The notes beneath the pieces were generated by a model. The model was given only the letters and a program-made list of their open reading frames with translations, had not been told where the DNA came from and ran no database searches. Below, piece after piece: positions 1-14,900 of a stretch of DNA of 64,000 nucleotides. The DNA is from Ifrita kowaldi. Lineage: Eukaryota > Chordata > Aves > Passeriformes > Cinclosomatidae. Within the stretch, counting starts at the first letter, position 1, and the number at the start of each line of letters is the position of its first letter. The stretch spans positions 190,967 to 254,966 of the forward strand of contig VZRS01009530.1 in the NCBI GenBank assembly GCA_013398055.1. The letters run 5' to 3'. A program made the position numbers and the translations under genes.

Positions 1-3000
1 TTTCTCCACCTACTCCTTGTCTGTCTCTCACTTCCCTAATGGAGTCCCAAGGTCACAATTGCTGCTGCTGCAGCTATCTCAAGCAGCATTGCATCTTCTT
101 CCTCATCCTCCTTCCACAGCAATTTCACCCTTTTCTGTCCCCAAGATTTAAGACCTTGGGTTACCAAATGTCCACATGAAATATTTCGTAATAGTACAGT
201 AGGCCTGACAACATTTTAGGAAGTTTTCATAGAAAATTCCCACATTTTCCCCTGACAACCATTAGCTCACTTGTTATTTCCCAGAGGTTTCCTATGTTAT
301 GTTTTACAAGGAACTGGTAAAAAGTAGGTAGAATATAGTAGATAGTAAGTAGGAAATATTTCTTGGGACTTCTGAAAGATTAAAGTTCCTTCTGAGAAAC
401 TTTTGAGGAAATTAGATGTTAAGAGGTTGAAAGGGAAAGTTAAGCTGTGGTTTATAAAAAGCACTGCTGTTGTTTAACAGAAATTAAAGTTCGTTTTTAG
501 CTCAGTATGACCTGTATAGATCAAGCTCGAAAGTGTCCTGCAGTTCAAAAGCAGAAGTTTGTAACTGGGTGATTGATGAGTGCAAATCGTTTCTCCTGCC
601 CGTAGCTAAGCTGGTGCATTGAGCAGTGGCCCATGAGTGGAAAAATCCCACAGGCAAACTGTGTGTGTGTGGCAGAGGGGGAAAGTGGGAGGGGTGGGGA
701 ACAAGGACAGGAAGTGGGTGTTTTTCTGGAATTATCAAAGGTTCTGAACATCTCTGATAGTATTTCATCTGTCCTTGTCCTCAGTCTTGAAACATGGTGT
801 GCACATTACAGCCTGGTTGCTCTCTGAGAGGTATTTACCTGCATATCCCCTCCCATCTCTCACCAGATTGCTGCTCAAGACTCACTGCTAAAATTACAAC
901 GAAAATAAATCAAGAAATATTAAGTGCAAAATCAGGAAAGAATGGAGGCAGATAGGGACATTTAGAAATAGGAAAAAAACATTGCTTATTGATTTTTGCA
1001 ATTGTTTCAAATATGTGTCCGCATATATTTCTTCTCACCTCTTACATCCTGCTTGTCCTTAGACTGTTTTCATTTTGGCATAAGAGCTTCTATGTTTGGG
1101 CAGCACCTCACACAAATTCATCCCTTCTTCTGAAAGATACCTGTACCTCTGAATTCTGATTTTTTTTTTTATTCATATCAGTAAGTCTTCTGTTGTCTAA
1201 TTCCAGGATCCAGTAGAGCTGTAGTTATTGGTTTTAGTGTTCATCCTTTAAGCTATAATAAAGCTAAGATTCTTTTTAAAATAACATGTAATTAACTCAT
1301 GCAATTGATTGGCTGTAGATAAGAAATTTGTAGGACTTAAAAACAGATGAGATATTTATATGAATTGTATGTGCCTTTACATTAGCCAGGATAAAAGTTC
1401 GTAACAAAGGTAAGCTTTTGTACTTCAGAACAAGAACTGGCCACTTTCTAAGGCTGCAGAGAAATTTATCCTTCAGCCACACAGCAACATATTCCTTTAA
1501 AGATGATTTCCACCTTTGCTGAAGCATCTGGTACCAACTGTGACTAAAGTCAGTATAGGGCATGAAAGGGACTATGGGATTAGTGTATTGGTAAGGAAAA
1601 GAGACTTTTTTGGGGACAGACACTTCTAGCCTGAAGTTGAGGGGGTCTAGGAGTCATTGAATTGTTCAACAGTATATAAAGTCAGTGTGAACTGAGGGCC
1701 AAAATTAGGGTCACATTGTTAGCATGTATTTGAATAGAGTACACAGCTACCTTAGGATTTGCCAGACCCTATTTTTTATCTCAAATGGAAAATATTTTGC
1801 CAAATGAAGTTACAGCCAGGCTAGTAATTTGTTTCATTTAGTTAACATGATATTGTACCAGCAAATAATCCTCATGTGACATGACACACTAATGAACACT
1901 GGAAGCTGAAGGGAAATAGGAGTTGCAAAGTAATTTAGTGTTCCTAACCGTGTTTGAAGAAAAATGTTTCTGATAAACCTTCTTTGGCCATTTTCCATCA
2001 CAGGTGGTCTTGAATTCAAGACTCAATGGTTGTATGAAAGACAGACTATAGATGAAATAGAAGTGTTCACGTTAAATTTCTGGGTGAAGTTTTATAGCCT
2101 GTATAACACAGGAGGTCAGAAAAGATTACCATTACAATTCTTTCTTGATTTAAATTCTATCAGTCTTCTAAGTGTCCACACTTCTGAAGGTAATTAACAA
2201 AACTGTATGACTTGGCCTTGGAAGAGAAAACAGAACACATGAAGTTAATTTGCAGATGTGTCCTGGCTGACTCTGAAACTGGTAAGGATTACATTACATC
2301 AAATTAAACTAAAACTTCATCTTGCTGAACAGAAAAATACAGGTGCAAAACTGAAGTAAAGGAGAGGAGAGCCAGCAGCATAGGCAGTGCGACAGGATAC
2401 CAGTGGCACGCACCTTACCTACGCACAAACTGTCCTAATAACTGCCATGGGAGGTCATGATCCCAAGGGTTGTGATCCAGGTGATAACCTCAAATATCAC
2501 TGTGTGTGCCACAGATGACACAGACACACAGGCCGCTCAAAAGGACAGAGGAGAATGACCAGATCTTTTTCCCTTAGCCATTAACTGTCCCCCAGGGAAT
2601 ACTGCAAATACACAATGATCACAGCCTGAAAATGCAGTTATGAGTTTAGTGATGACTTGTGGGTTTTCATTATTACAATGGGGGATGAGATGATGTTGTC
2701 ACTAAGCTTCTTCCCATGTGTGGGTGGAAACCACTAGTTCTCTGTGGATTCTTGGTTTATTTTTCAGAGCACCATTGTCAGTTGGTCAGTCCACATCCCT
2801 GTAAGAACATGAGAGGTGTCATTCCTGTAAGAGGAGAGGATGAACCAATAATAAAACAGATCCGATCCTGTGGAAAGTCAAAATGGAGTTGGATGTGTAA
2901 ATAAGGACCAAACTTCAAAACCCAAACCATAGGAAATAGCAGGTTTTTGTTGTCCAGAATTTCTTTGAGCCTATGATACTATAGGGTGTTTTTTCTCTCT

Positions 3001-6000
3001 TGAAATACCTCCTACTTAATATATTCTTTTGTTTGCTGTTTGTACTCCAGGATGTAGGACATATACGATGAACATACAGCAGAAATCATAAAAAGAATGT
3101 TCATTAGTAATACAAAAGGTTCATTTCAAACTGTAGGCTGATTCTCTGTTAGTTTTACATTTTTGCTATGTGGCCGCATCAGTTCAGAGCACTCATTTCC
3201 ATTCAAATTCCCACCCAATAGTCTAAAGTCTAACAAAAAAAAAAAATAAAAAAAAGAAAGAGAAGGTCCACTCATAAAAGGAGCAAAGTGTAACATTTAC
3301 CATATAATGTTACAAATTCTAGATACATTAAAAAAAGGTTTCCCAGCAAATTATTTCATTGTGTAAAACTGATAACTCATTGAAAATGAAAACTTTGTAA
3401 TAGATTTAAAAAACCTTGGAAAGAAGTCAGTATTGCCCAGCTAGCACAGACACTGTGAGTAAGGAACAGTGATTTTGAGTTGATGACAATCAGATAGTCA
3501 TAGCTAGCTGGAGAATTGAGGCAGAATTCTGCCTGATGGTGCTAAAAGGAGCCCTGGCCAGGATTTTCTTTTCCATCTCAGCTCCTGTTATTTTCAAGCG
3601 TCTTGAATTTCCAGAGTGTCTAGAGAGAGCAAACTCTCCTCTGTGGAGAGCATAATAAGACCTACATAAACTGCCTGCTGCCCCCGTTGTGTTGCCCAAA
3701 AGGTGGGTGGGCACACCGCCCCCATTTTTGTTCTTGAGCCATTCATTGCTCAGCAGTTTGTATTGTTTCTTTCTTCTGGCTGTCTTCTTTTATCAAAACC
3801 AAGTAGTGTGCTTTTATTTTTTTTAAGATTTTATGTTGTCTTTCCAATTGAAAGTGTATGCAGAAACAAGAAATCTGTGTTGAACTACCGTGGGTTTTTT
3901 TCCTTCCTTTGTTTTGTTTGGCTTTTTGGATTTTTTTAGAACAAATCTATTTCCCTATAAATCTCTTTTAGTAATAGTGACCACAGAGGTTGCCTGTAAC
4001 AATAGTAGACAAGCATTTTTCCATTCCAAACACGGGAATGGAGTCTGGTGGTCTCCCTCTACCGGAGTATAACAAACCTTTAGGTGGCAGCCAAGGGCTG
4101 CAGTTTGAATCCCTAGATTTATTAGTAGTGTGTTTTATTGTCTCTGCCTCAGTTAACAAGGAGAATATGATGGAGTTTCTAACCCATCCAAAAGTAAAAA
4201 AAAAAAAAAGTAATGCAGGTGAAACAATCATTAAAAAGCTGGATAAGTCTGGATATGCAGTACACCTGGGACTCTCTACAGTCTGTTGCCCTTCCAACAA
4301 ACTCCGTCCCTTCAAAGAACTCTTAAAAGCATATCCTGAAACCCAGTGTCTTACTCCTATCAATAAATTTATTATTAAAATGACATTCAATATAGTGCCT
4401 TCGTGTTGTGCTCATAACATGAAGGATAGCTGGTGTGGAGATCTGGGTGGAGGTTGGAAACACTTGGTGGTCCCTTAGCATGTACCTCTTCTGCCCCATG
4501 GCCATCACAGCAGGGTGGTGCGGGCTGCTGGTCCCCTTCCTCTCCCACACAGTGATGCCTCCTGAGCATCTCCAAAGGTGGTCATTCAAATGATATCTTC
4601 AGGAATTATTGTTCCAACTTATTATTCCCATTCCACTCTAAATCGGAGCTTTGTGAAAATGGTGAGTTGTTGGCTTTTTCATAAATGAGCTATTCTGAGC
4701 TCACATTGCTGCAGTTATGCAGTAGACGTGTTGAAATATATTCCAACAATGTGCTCTTAAGTTATCTAGACATATCAAAATGTTTGTTAGTGAATATAAA
4801 GCTGTCTGAAAGAAACTGTGGGCTCAAGGGTCTGCCTTAGGGAAAAAATAACATCTTTGTTTTTCTAAATAACTGCACAATGGTATCTTGTGGTGCAGAA
4901 CTGGCTTCTTTTTTTTTTTTTTTTTCTTAGTGCCATTTTCATACAAGAAAATATGACTGCACTCGTATTCTGTAGTTTGGAAGTTAAAACTAGAGAATGA
5001 GAGATTTACAAATAACCTTATTTGTTTACTGTACTGTTCCCAAAGTTTTTCTTTGCATAATTAACAATCACATACATCTACAAATCATGTTGTTTACCTC
5101 TGCAGTCTAATGCAGGATACGTCGCCTCACCACCCCACAGAGAGGCTCAAATGTTCATAATTGTAGTGCCAAAACCCTATGTGTGTGCAGAACGAATACC
5201 CAAATACAGCACTGAGACAAGGAATTGTACCCTGACTGTGAACCAGGTGTTAAAAATCAAGGAGTTTAACTTAAATGACTAGTGGTTTAGTGACTAACAA
5301 GATTTACATTAAAATATATTACTTTCTTTAAAGAGTTTATGAAGGTGTAAATCTGCCTGAGTGTATTTATTAGCTAAGAATATTATTTTTTTCTTCCTTT
5401 TCCCTTCTCTCCTTTTTCTTTTTTTTTTCCTTTCATATTCTCTATTTTGTTTGAGCCCATGTGAGTGACTGGAGATATATGGAAGCCCCATTTCCAGTAT
5501 TTCTGAATCTTCAGGTGCCAGCAAGGGTCTCTTCAGAAGATGTACAGCTGTAATAAAACATAGGTGGACTGGGGCTAGCACAGTTGCCTCCCTGCAGAGC
5601 CTGTTCTCTGTTTTGTGTCTAGTTAGCTCTGAGTGGAAACACAGTGGAAGAAAAAAAGAGAGCAAGGCTGTCTGTTCCCACCTGTGGAGAGGTGCCATGC
5701 TTTTCTTAGGGCTGTTCCCCCTTACTCCCGTATGTTGCTGCATACCTCAGGCTGCAGAAAAGGGCAAGCATCAAGCTTTACAGATTCTTTGCATTTTAAT
5801 TCTTCACTCCCATTATCTAGCCCAGACTTCCTCTCATTCACATCCCTGCTTGACTAGTTCCAAGAGGTTTGCATTCACCTCCAAGAAAGCAAAGAAGGCG
5901 GCATCTAATCCACATGGTTGAAATTACTTAGTAAACAGAATGGGCTGAGCTGATGTGGAATACAGCCAAAATACTGTAAAGATGCCATTTTTATTCAAGA

Positions 6001-9000
6001 TGCACCAATAGATGTTTACAAGATAAAAAAGGTAAGGACAAAAGCTTTCCACTCGTAAGACACCCACTCATCTTGCATGTATATTCCTTATTACAGGTCT
6101 TATTTTTGTTCATATATCAAAACACTGGAGATTGACTTAGTAGAAGCAGAGTTACTAAATGATCCACTTACTTTTTAGTTAAATATTTTATTAGTTCATA
6201 AACATTTTCTTCAAGTAAAAAATGCCCATCCACTCTTATTCAAACATGAAGTCTCACTTGGGGGAGAATTTGTTTGGAGACTCTGTCTCATAATCATGGT
6301 TTTTTAAGTGACAGTGACCAGCTCGGCATTTATGTGCTCTCGTTCTCAGCTACACTAAGATATTTTGTGGCACATTTCCCTGCTCAGGGAATATTTGGGA
6401 TATGGGGGTGGTTTGAAATGTTTGTTTGGATGAGATGAGGAATGATCTCAGAAGTTACCAGAAAGAAGGGGCTTATTGAAATGGGATGTAAGAGAGGACG
6501 TGTCCAGTATGGTGAAGAAGGAATTACACATTAGCTCATATAAATAATAATAGCAGGTGTGGGTAATTGCACTTTAGCAATACCGTGTTTGAAAGCAGTT
6601 AAGTTGTAGTTTCTTAGCAACTGCTGCTGACAGCCACGTTTTAAGTGGCCAAGGCTTTCAAATTAGACAACACCCTCAGCCTGCTATACAGCAGTGTGAA
6701 ATGGAGGGAAACACTAAAGCACAAGTGTTCCTACTCTGTAAACAAAACACAACAGAGGGCCAGAGCCGCAGAGGAGGTGATGAAATAGAAAAAGCAGAAA
6801 TTACATCTACATTTCTAGGTAAGCCTTTTCAGGAACAACTGCTGAGGAAGAATTTTTATGGAGAAAGGCATGATCCATGACGTACTAAATCCAATGGATA
6901 GGCTTTAGGGAATGTTGACAGGGACATAATTTGTTATTTGGTAATTTTGTTATTATGTTGGCATGTTTTGGTCTGTCTTATATATTTGTCATGTAAAATC
7001 TACCTATGTGTATACAAGGGTGCACATAAAGGATTTTATTTTATGTGAATGAGTGTATCTGTGTTTAGTGTGAAACGTAAATGTTATAACTAATGTTCAT
7101 CACTTTAAGACCATGCTGTCAACTAGATGATTTTTAATGTTGAATAAGAATATTTCCTGGAAGAAGTCTATGATAAAGCCAACCAAGAAGAGTTAGAGGA
7201 GCATTAAGGAGTCTAAAGGGTTCATCCTTTTGGCTAATTGACGCAAATTTACATTTGACTGATTCATACTCTAGCATCTCAGTTGTTTTCAATTCCTTAT
7301 GGATTTCCACAAGAAGCAGTTTTTCTGATTGTTAATATTATCCCCAGTTAGGTCAGTCCTATCCTAGCAGTCCATAACATGCTCTTAATTCCAGAGAGCC
7401 ATCAAGAAGTTGACCATAATTTTTTTCCTCTTTCGAAGCCAGAATATTTTCTGGTAATGCACAGACTGGGATAGTTCATTCTGGGCAAAAGTTCTCCAAC
7501 CCAAGGTGGGAAAGCTAATGTAGTAATTAAGGCATAGCCTGGATTAACAAGTTTGAAATTCTGGAAAAGTGCCCTAACTTCTAGCTTATGATTTTGGTAA
7601 GTGGGAATGTCAACCTGCCTCTTACACAAATGATATAGTATGTTGTGCCTTTATTCTGGCTCCATAAAACTCTTTTTACTCTTTTAAGGTAAAACTTATG
7701 TATGCAAATGATAAGTGGAATTGGCTTCTACAGGTTTTAAAGCATTTTAGTCTTTTTCACATAATCTTCCAAGTGCAACGCACATTTCTCTAGCTTGTCT
7801 TTCTTTAACAGATATATAGAAAGATGTTTCTGGAAAGAACCTGTTCAAACATGACATGCCACTGTGTCCTTCATGAGGACAGCGTAGTGTAGTGTTTATT
7901 TAGAGTGAGATGAGACTATACAAAATATATGCAGTTCCAAAGACTGATAAATAGTAATCTGGTTCATTTTGCTCAATTCACCAGCTGTTTAACTCTTATC
8001 CTATGTTGCTTCATACAACCTCCAGTATGGCACAGATTCCAGTATAACCACACTTAAAAGTCACATTGTTAGTATGTAATCAAAAGCACATACAGTATTT
8101 CCAGGGGCTTCCTATGATGTCTCCACACATTTAGAGACAGTTCATGGATTTGGAGAGAAGAACCTATTTATCCATGACTGTTTGCTATTAAATGGGGAGT
8201 CTCCAAATATTACTTTGTTGGGAAAAGGCTTTTAGCCTTTTCATAACATCTCACTGAAGTATCTATCCACCAGCTTTTGAAAAATTTCCTGTGAGACTTG
8301 CTAATCAGTTATTTTTTGAAATAATTCTGATTGTTTTTCTCACATTTCACTGTTTTATTCCTGGCTTGCTTGTTAATTCTTCTATCTTCATGTGACATAA
8401 AAACATCTTTCACTACTTCACTGTCTTGTTTTTTAAATTTATATTTCACTGAGTTGATGAATGCCCATGGTTTTCACTGTGGCATGGTACACAGATGTTA
8501 CACTACAGGATATATTTATCAGCTTGGATTTAGGACAGAAGACACTAACACTGCCTAAACCTGAGTAATAATTAGTTTTCAGTACTTTCATTCTGGTGAA
8601 TATACTCCTCTTTCTTTCTGCAGGTGTTCATATAGTTTTCCAACAGAAGTATTGAATTACAAATATGAGTGGACTCTGATATACTGAACCCAGATTTTCA
8701 AAACCAGCCTGGATTCAAAGTACCTTGGAACTGACCAACATAATTTTGGATATCCACCTTATGCAGGAGCTGATTTTCCTTCTAGTTCCCACTGAGATCA
8801 AGTGGACTGCAATCTGAAATCTGAAGATGGTTGCACACAGCATTTTTCTTACAGAAAGCCTGTCTTAGTCCCAAACAAAGCTGCCACCCTTTTCTGTGTT
8901 CCTGTCTTTACTTAGCTGAACTACAAAAATTAAGCTTGTATTATTAACAATTAATTGTTACAGATACTGCTACATTTCTTCCTCACCCCCCATCCCCCGT

Positions 9001-11579
9001 GGAATAGGAATTTATTTCTTTCAGCATTTTTATTGAAAATTAATGATGCCATCTTTCTTTACTCTGTAGGTATTTCTCAGTTATTTTTGTATGATTCAAG
9101 CATATTGTTCTGAGAGATATTCAGGAACCACTGCCATAATTGTATGTCCTGTTTACCTAGGCCATGCAGGTTTTTAAAGTTGTCTTCATTGGCTGATGGC
9201 AGAGCACCTATCCTGTAAATGAACATGGGGTTTTTTCAGTTGAAAAGAGATGACGCTGTCTCTACACAGCTTTTGTCTATTACTCCCAATTAAATCATTG
9301 ACACTTCATTTCTTTTTTATTGTCTGTAGCCTGTGACTGAAATGCAGCAGTGACTCACTATTATATAAAACAGGTCCATATTTTTCTTCTTAACTTTATG
9401 CTTCTTTTCAAAGTATGGGCGTGCCAGCTCTAATGTGCATGTGGCATCATTGGGAAAGAATTTGGAGGCAGAATAAAAGTATTCATTCCTTTCACCAGAA
9501 ATTCCACCTATTTAAAGATTTTAAAGCAGGCAGATGGGAAATGCCTAAAAAAGTACAAACCCAGGGGAAGCAGAAAAAGAGCAGGTTGGAATGGACCATC
9601 TGTGAAAACTTTCTGAGTATCAGATGTAAGACTTGAATAGCTGGCATAGGGAATGAAAGCATCATTATCTCCAGATGATGCAGATGTTGGGTCTGCCTCA
9701 AAATATTGCAAAATTGTTAATCTTTGCAGCAGTAATTCTTCTAAGTTGGATGAATGGCATAATCTTACCTGGATTCAATAGGCTGACACCACCTGACTAA
9801 TCAAGTAAAACAGGGGTCCTTTCTTTTTTGCCAGTATACAGACAGGATTTTCAGTCTTGTTGTTTTGTGTATTGCAGGAAAGGTAACTCTGGTCAGATAA
9901 ATTTGGCAATTCCAAGAGAATTCCTGAAATTATTTGACTGAAAAACTAGCTGGATCATTTTACAACTAGACTTAAGAGACCTACTGGTCTATGAAAAGTC
10001 ATGATAAAAACCCACAATATATAATTAGGGAATTTTTTTTTCTTAATTTTCTTTCCTCTTTTTTTTTTTTTAATTAATGTTATTTTCCAGCAGGTTCTGA
10101 TGGAAATATCCTCCTTTTCTTAAAAGAATATTCAATTTTATTTATTTCTCTGAATGCATGCATTTGAAGAAATGAAGAAACCATTGTTTCATTAGTATTA
10201 ATGCTAAAGAGCAGTTATCTTTTTTTAAAAAAACTTATTTTAGCACTATTATCCTATAGCAATAAATGGTTTTCAGCTATAAAATCTTTCCCTGAGATGA
10301 AAGAGTGAACAGCAACAAATATGAACAGGAAGTGGTACTGGCTAGGGTTTAAAGAGATCCTCTAAAATGAACTTTATTATTTTGAAAGTGATTTTAAAGT
10401 CATCTTGCCCTGTTCTTTTCCCCCTCTTTCCTCATGGGATTTTTGTTTATTAGGGGTTTTTTTAAGTTTAGATACCAGCTTCTGAGTAAAAATCTGGAAT
10501 GTGTGTATATAACAACATAATTAGTGAATACAGTGAGCCATTGAAATTAGAATGAAAAATTCCCCACCAGATCTTATAACAGCTGCTGAAGTCATGTGGA
10601 TAAGCCTGTTCCCAGTCTGAACATCATGGGAAAGAGATCAAAGGATTGTTCAGAGCTAATCATGCCTAGAGTAGGGTAAAAGAAACAATGGCAAAATTAT
10701 GTTTATTTTTTAGTTTTTTAAATTGCTTTTGTCCGTAATTATTTTATAGAGAACTGAAACCTTGTTTCAAAACTTTCAGGCTCAATTTGAAATTATTCAC
10801 CCAGATTCTCCATAGGAACAAACATGTTGCTATGGAGATGGACCAGAGCAGACAAAATATAGATACACATAGATTCCCCAGAGGAATGTAATTTGAGGCA
10901 TAAGTACACTGCTTAAACAGTATAAACAGTGTCCTGGTATGCTTTGTTTTCTCCATCAAAAGTACAATAAAATATTCCTAATCCTAAATGATCTGTTGTT
11001 GTTTTAGGAACAGATTTTAAAAGGTTAGCCATTCTTCTAACATTTTGTTCACTTGTTTTTTTTTTTAATAAAAGACAATAAATAAACTTTTTTGATATTG
11101 ACTATGTGCTCTTGAAAGGAAAGGGTAAATCAGCAATAATTTGGATAAAACTTCACAGAAAAAGCAGACTTTGCTGATGCAAAGGGATCTTGCTTGCTGT
11201 GAGTTTAGTATTCTTAACAAATGTGTAAAAATGTATTCCTTTTTCTTCATTGCTGTAAAATATGCTGAGCCCATGTGGAACTTCTGAGGGAGAAAAGATG
11301 AGTGCTTCTGCTCTGAAACCCATGCATCTGCCACTTGGCATAAGCAAAAAAATCTTTGTTAAGTTTTTGGATAAAAGGACCTCTTCACAGTAATTCACCA
11401 AATGGAAAATTCCTGCCAAGGTCAGTACTGCATTTATAAAAGTGCAATAGCTCCTGTCATTTTTTCTTATAAGCATTATTTTCATAGTTCTCTTATTTTT
11501 AGCAAGTAGCTTGTGGAATTCGGTGTCCATGGCCTTCCTGCAGCATTGCATTGCCTTGTAGTACCACAACAAGAGACAC
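1..11579. other. Gene-free non-coding DNA
   Basis: I see no exon, RNA gene or recognisable interspersed repeat. It holds short homopolymers (poly-T near 1160, 4909-4925 and 10059-10071; poly-A near 3236 and 4198), a pyrimidine-rich tract at 5386-5450 and the palindrome at 8945. The longest open frame, 162 codons at 3990-4478, shows no recognisable protein similarity. An ATG|GTGAGT pair occurs at 4659-4667. Confidence 0.7.
8945..8960. repeat. 16-bp palindrome with SOX-like arms
   Basis: TAACAATTAATTGTTA is a perfect palindrome. Its arms are inverted AACAAT (SOX-type) motifs around a TTAATTAA-like homeodomain core. It may be a chance occurrence in AT-rich DNA. Confidence 0.9.
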
Positions 11580-11917
11580 TGAGAGGGGATCTCTACAGGT
11601 ATCCGAAGGGAGGGTGTCGAGATATTGGAGCCAGGCTCTTCCTGGTGGTGCCAAGCAATAGGACACAAGGCAGTGGGCAGAAACTGCTGCACAGGAAATT
11701 CCACCTGAATATGAGGAAGAACTTCTTTACTGTGCAGGTGACTGAGCAGATTGTCCAGAGAAGTTGTGGAGTCTCCCTCACTGGAGATACTCAGGAACCA
11801 TCTGGACACGATCCTGTGCCCGGTGCTCTAGGAAGGCCCTTCTTGAGCTAGGAGAGAGGTTGGACCTGATGACCCTCTGTGGTCCCTTCCAACCTCATCC
11901 ATTCTGTGATTCTGTGA
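11580..11917 (+). mobile_element. CR1 LINE, 3' end fragment
   Basis: This 5'-truncated CR1 non-LTR retrotransposon contains hallmark CR1 3' sequence in order. These are the GGAGCCAGGCTCTT stretch, AGGAAGAACTTCTTTACTGTG, CCAGAGAAGTTGTGGAGTCTCC, the TTGGACCTGATGA segment, GGTCCCTTCCAACCTC, and a terminal ATTCTGTGATTCTGTGA tail. The tail shows that the element's 3' terminus is intact. A small deletion removes part of the CTGGAACAGGTTGCCC motif. The frames over it on both strands are incidental and encode no intact reverse transcriptase. Confidence 0.93.
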
Positions 11918-14900
11918 ACATGAAGAAGAAAATATTCAAACTATAAATTAGATAGACCAGCCTCATGGATACCCTGTTCTTAATGTTACATCTGGAAGCT
12001 ATTAAAGAAAATGGATTTCTCTTCAGGGATGTTTTATTGACAATAATTTGCACAGATTTTAAAATATTTCTCTACAGCTGTGACCACCAGCCAAGTTTTT
12101 GTGTGAAAATGACTGGTTTTTTTATGACTCCTCTACATCATATGTATTACCTAATATAGATGTGTATCTGTGCTCAGAATTAATCTTGTTAGAGAACTAA
12201 AATACTTGGAAGCCCTTCCAAATAGCTGCTAGATCAAATGGGAAATAGGCACCAGATTCCCTCCTCCAGAGTGCTTCTATATATGCACAAATACATCTTT
12301 AATGAATTTAAGTTCCTTGAAAACGTGATCTTTGAATGTGAGTTCTCTGTTTCTCTTGCATTTTCATTTCTAAAAAAAAAGTATTTTTGGAGAACATTGA
12401 TTTTTTTTTCTTTTAAAGCTGGTCTCTAATGTTTGATTAAGAACTACTGTCACTTCCTCATCTGGTTCTGGAGGTAGATTGTTAAAGTAATGCCCTTAGA
12501 AGTTCAGAAATATTGTTTGTGCCTATTCTTTACCTAACCACTAGCTGGGCTCTTAGGGGCTTACTCTGAATAATTCTCTCACTAGTAATGTCAAGTTTAA
12601 AAGAAATTTATGTATGCCCATGGAGGTTTGTTAGAGGGAAAGCTTAATTTCCAAGGTACACAAATGTTCCCAGTGCTGTCTGAACCAGGCTAATTTATGT
12701 GTGTGACAGAAATGGTTTGGGTCTTGAAAACAGAGGAGGAATTGAATGAAGTTTTGGTGAAGTTTCAAGGGTAACCATGTATCTGTAACTAAGGTGTAAC
12801 TAAGAGCTTAAACAGGAAGGCAAAATGCAAATGCTCTGTAAAAAATAATTAGTTTGAAAGTTTTGCTTTTATTGAAAAAGACATATATATGCTACTGAGA
12901 GACAGGAAAAACACGGATCAAAAAGATACATGGCAAAATGTAACCTCTGGGAACTAATAAGAGTCACAGGTATATTAAAATCCCTTCAAGTGAAGAAAGC
13001 ATGATGCACACCACACAGACAACAAATCAGAGGCTGGTGGCAAGGCAGAAGCAATGCATTCTTCAGGCAGAGACAGTGCATTAAAATGATTACACTTGGG
13101 CAAGCTGAGCTACTACATCAAGAACAAATGCACTTCCAGTGTTAGCAGGGGAGGCATAAACCCAGATGATTGTTTCTAAACAAGCTGTGGCACCACTGTG
13201 TATTCTGGAACATGCCAATTTTTTTGGTGGTGGTTGAGCGTGGCAGGAAAGTGAGATATTTGGGTATTGACAACACAGAACAAGATAACTGGAAGTCCAG
13301 GAATCAGGAATGGTCAGGTAAGAGGCAATGCTGGAACCCCTCTTGCATTGCGCAGTGAGATGAAGAGCCTGCCAGGTGTTTGCACAGTGGCACAGCCAGA
13401 ATTCTTGGACTGTTTCAGCAGGGCCAGAATAGTTCCTCAACTTCCCTGATTCATGTCCGCCCAGAGGCTTTTTGGAATATACAGCCCTCTCTCCCTCTTT
13501 GGCAGACGTGTAGAGACAACTGTAAGCTGGTGTATCCCCTTCAAAACAGACTTTAGGAGCCAATGTGGCTTTTGTTGAAAAGTAGAACATGAGAACCGCA
13601 GGGATGACTGCCTTTCTGCTCTTGCAAATTCATTTTCTGCTTCCTCTAAAAAGTTTCAGCAAAATACGTAGTTTGGAACATGTGAAACCTAAAGCAAGTT
13701 CCCAGAAATCCAGATGTGAATAGTCTCTTCACATGTTCTCAACAGGGAGAAAATTTTTAGTATTTCAGTTTAAAAAAGCACATTAAGGTGCTACAAATGA
13801 AAGTTCTTGTGTTACCTGGAGTATGTGAAAACCGAGCACTTTATGAAAACAAACCCACAAGAAGGCTTTACCTGCCCCCACACACAGTTATGCACAATGA
13901 CCAGAAAAGCTCCCCAAAACCGAAGAGTAGAGCACAATGGTTTGCACACGATGTAGGTGATAGGCAAAGCAATCGTGGGAGACAAAGTCATATCTGGAGA
14001 TGAAAACTAAACTGCTGAAATATAAATGTCTTACCAAATGGAAAACAATTGTGTAGAATCTTTGAAAAGGAAATGACAGTTTAGTGACATCTAGTGATAT
14101 TAATGCTTGTCTAGATATTTCCATCGAAATATGGCATCAAATATTGGTTTGGGGGAATCCATGCTGCACTCTAAAGGAAAATAAGGTTTGTGCAGATGTT
14201 CAGATGTTTGCTGGGAAAATCCAAATGATACGTATAATTTTGGGGCTCAACAGTTTAAAAGTCACTTGAAATTAAAAGTGAACTACAAGCAAACTTTGGT
14301 TCAGCTTGGAATGATGGAATTGAATAAAAATAAACATAGCAAAATTTAAGCAGCCAAAAAAAAAAAGAAAAATGTAACTGGAGCATGGTTTTACCATGAA
14401 AATAAATCCCATGGGGGATCTTCTGCTCTTCAAGTTGTTGAAATTTGATTAGTTTAGATGTTCAAATATTCTATAGAGGCAAATACACATGCTCTCTATT
14501 TTCTAGATGTAAGCACTGGAGCTCTGAACTGACTATGGCACATTGTAATGTTAGCAAAAGAATCATGAAATGAATGTATTTTTATTCTCTGTCTGCAGAG
14601 CTCCAAGGACTAGAGCTTATAATGAAAACATTGAAAAAGTTAAGTGATATAACTTTTCTTTAAGACTGAGCTTTTGTTGGAGTGACAAAAACAACACAGG
14701 ATCCTTTAATCAAATAAAAAAAAATAAGACATTATTTTCTGCACTTGCGCTTGCATGGGAACATTAATTAAAAAAAAAAAAAGCCTCACTCTAAAATATC
14801 TGAAGCCATATAATGAAATACTATTTTAAGGCAGGGGCCCAGTGTTAGAACAGATTTGTCTCAAGTCAAGCAGTATAACTTCCTATGTCATAAAAGGGGC

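Noticed and set aside
3990..4478. 162-codon + strand open frame
   Set aside because: It crosses a poly(A) run that gives a lysine string, overlaps opposite-strand frames, and has no recognisable similarity.
6609..6621. RFX X-box-like GTTTCTTAGCAAC
   Set aside because: This is a single loose match in non-coding DNA without promoter context.
11153..11809. 218-codon minus-strand open frame, one of the longest in the window
   Set aside because: Its upstream half is antisense to a CR1 fragment and the rest is unrecognised, so it is not a gene.
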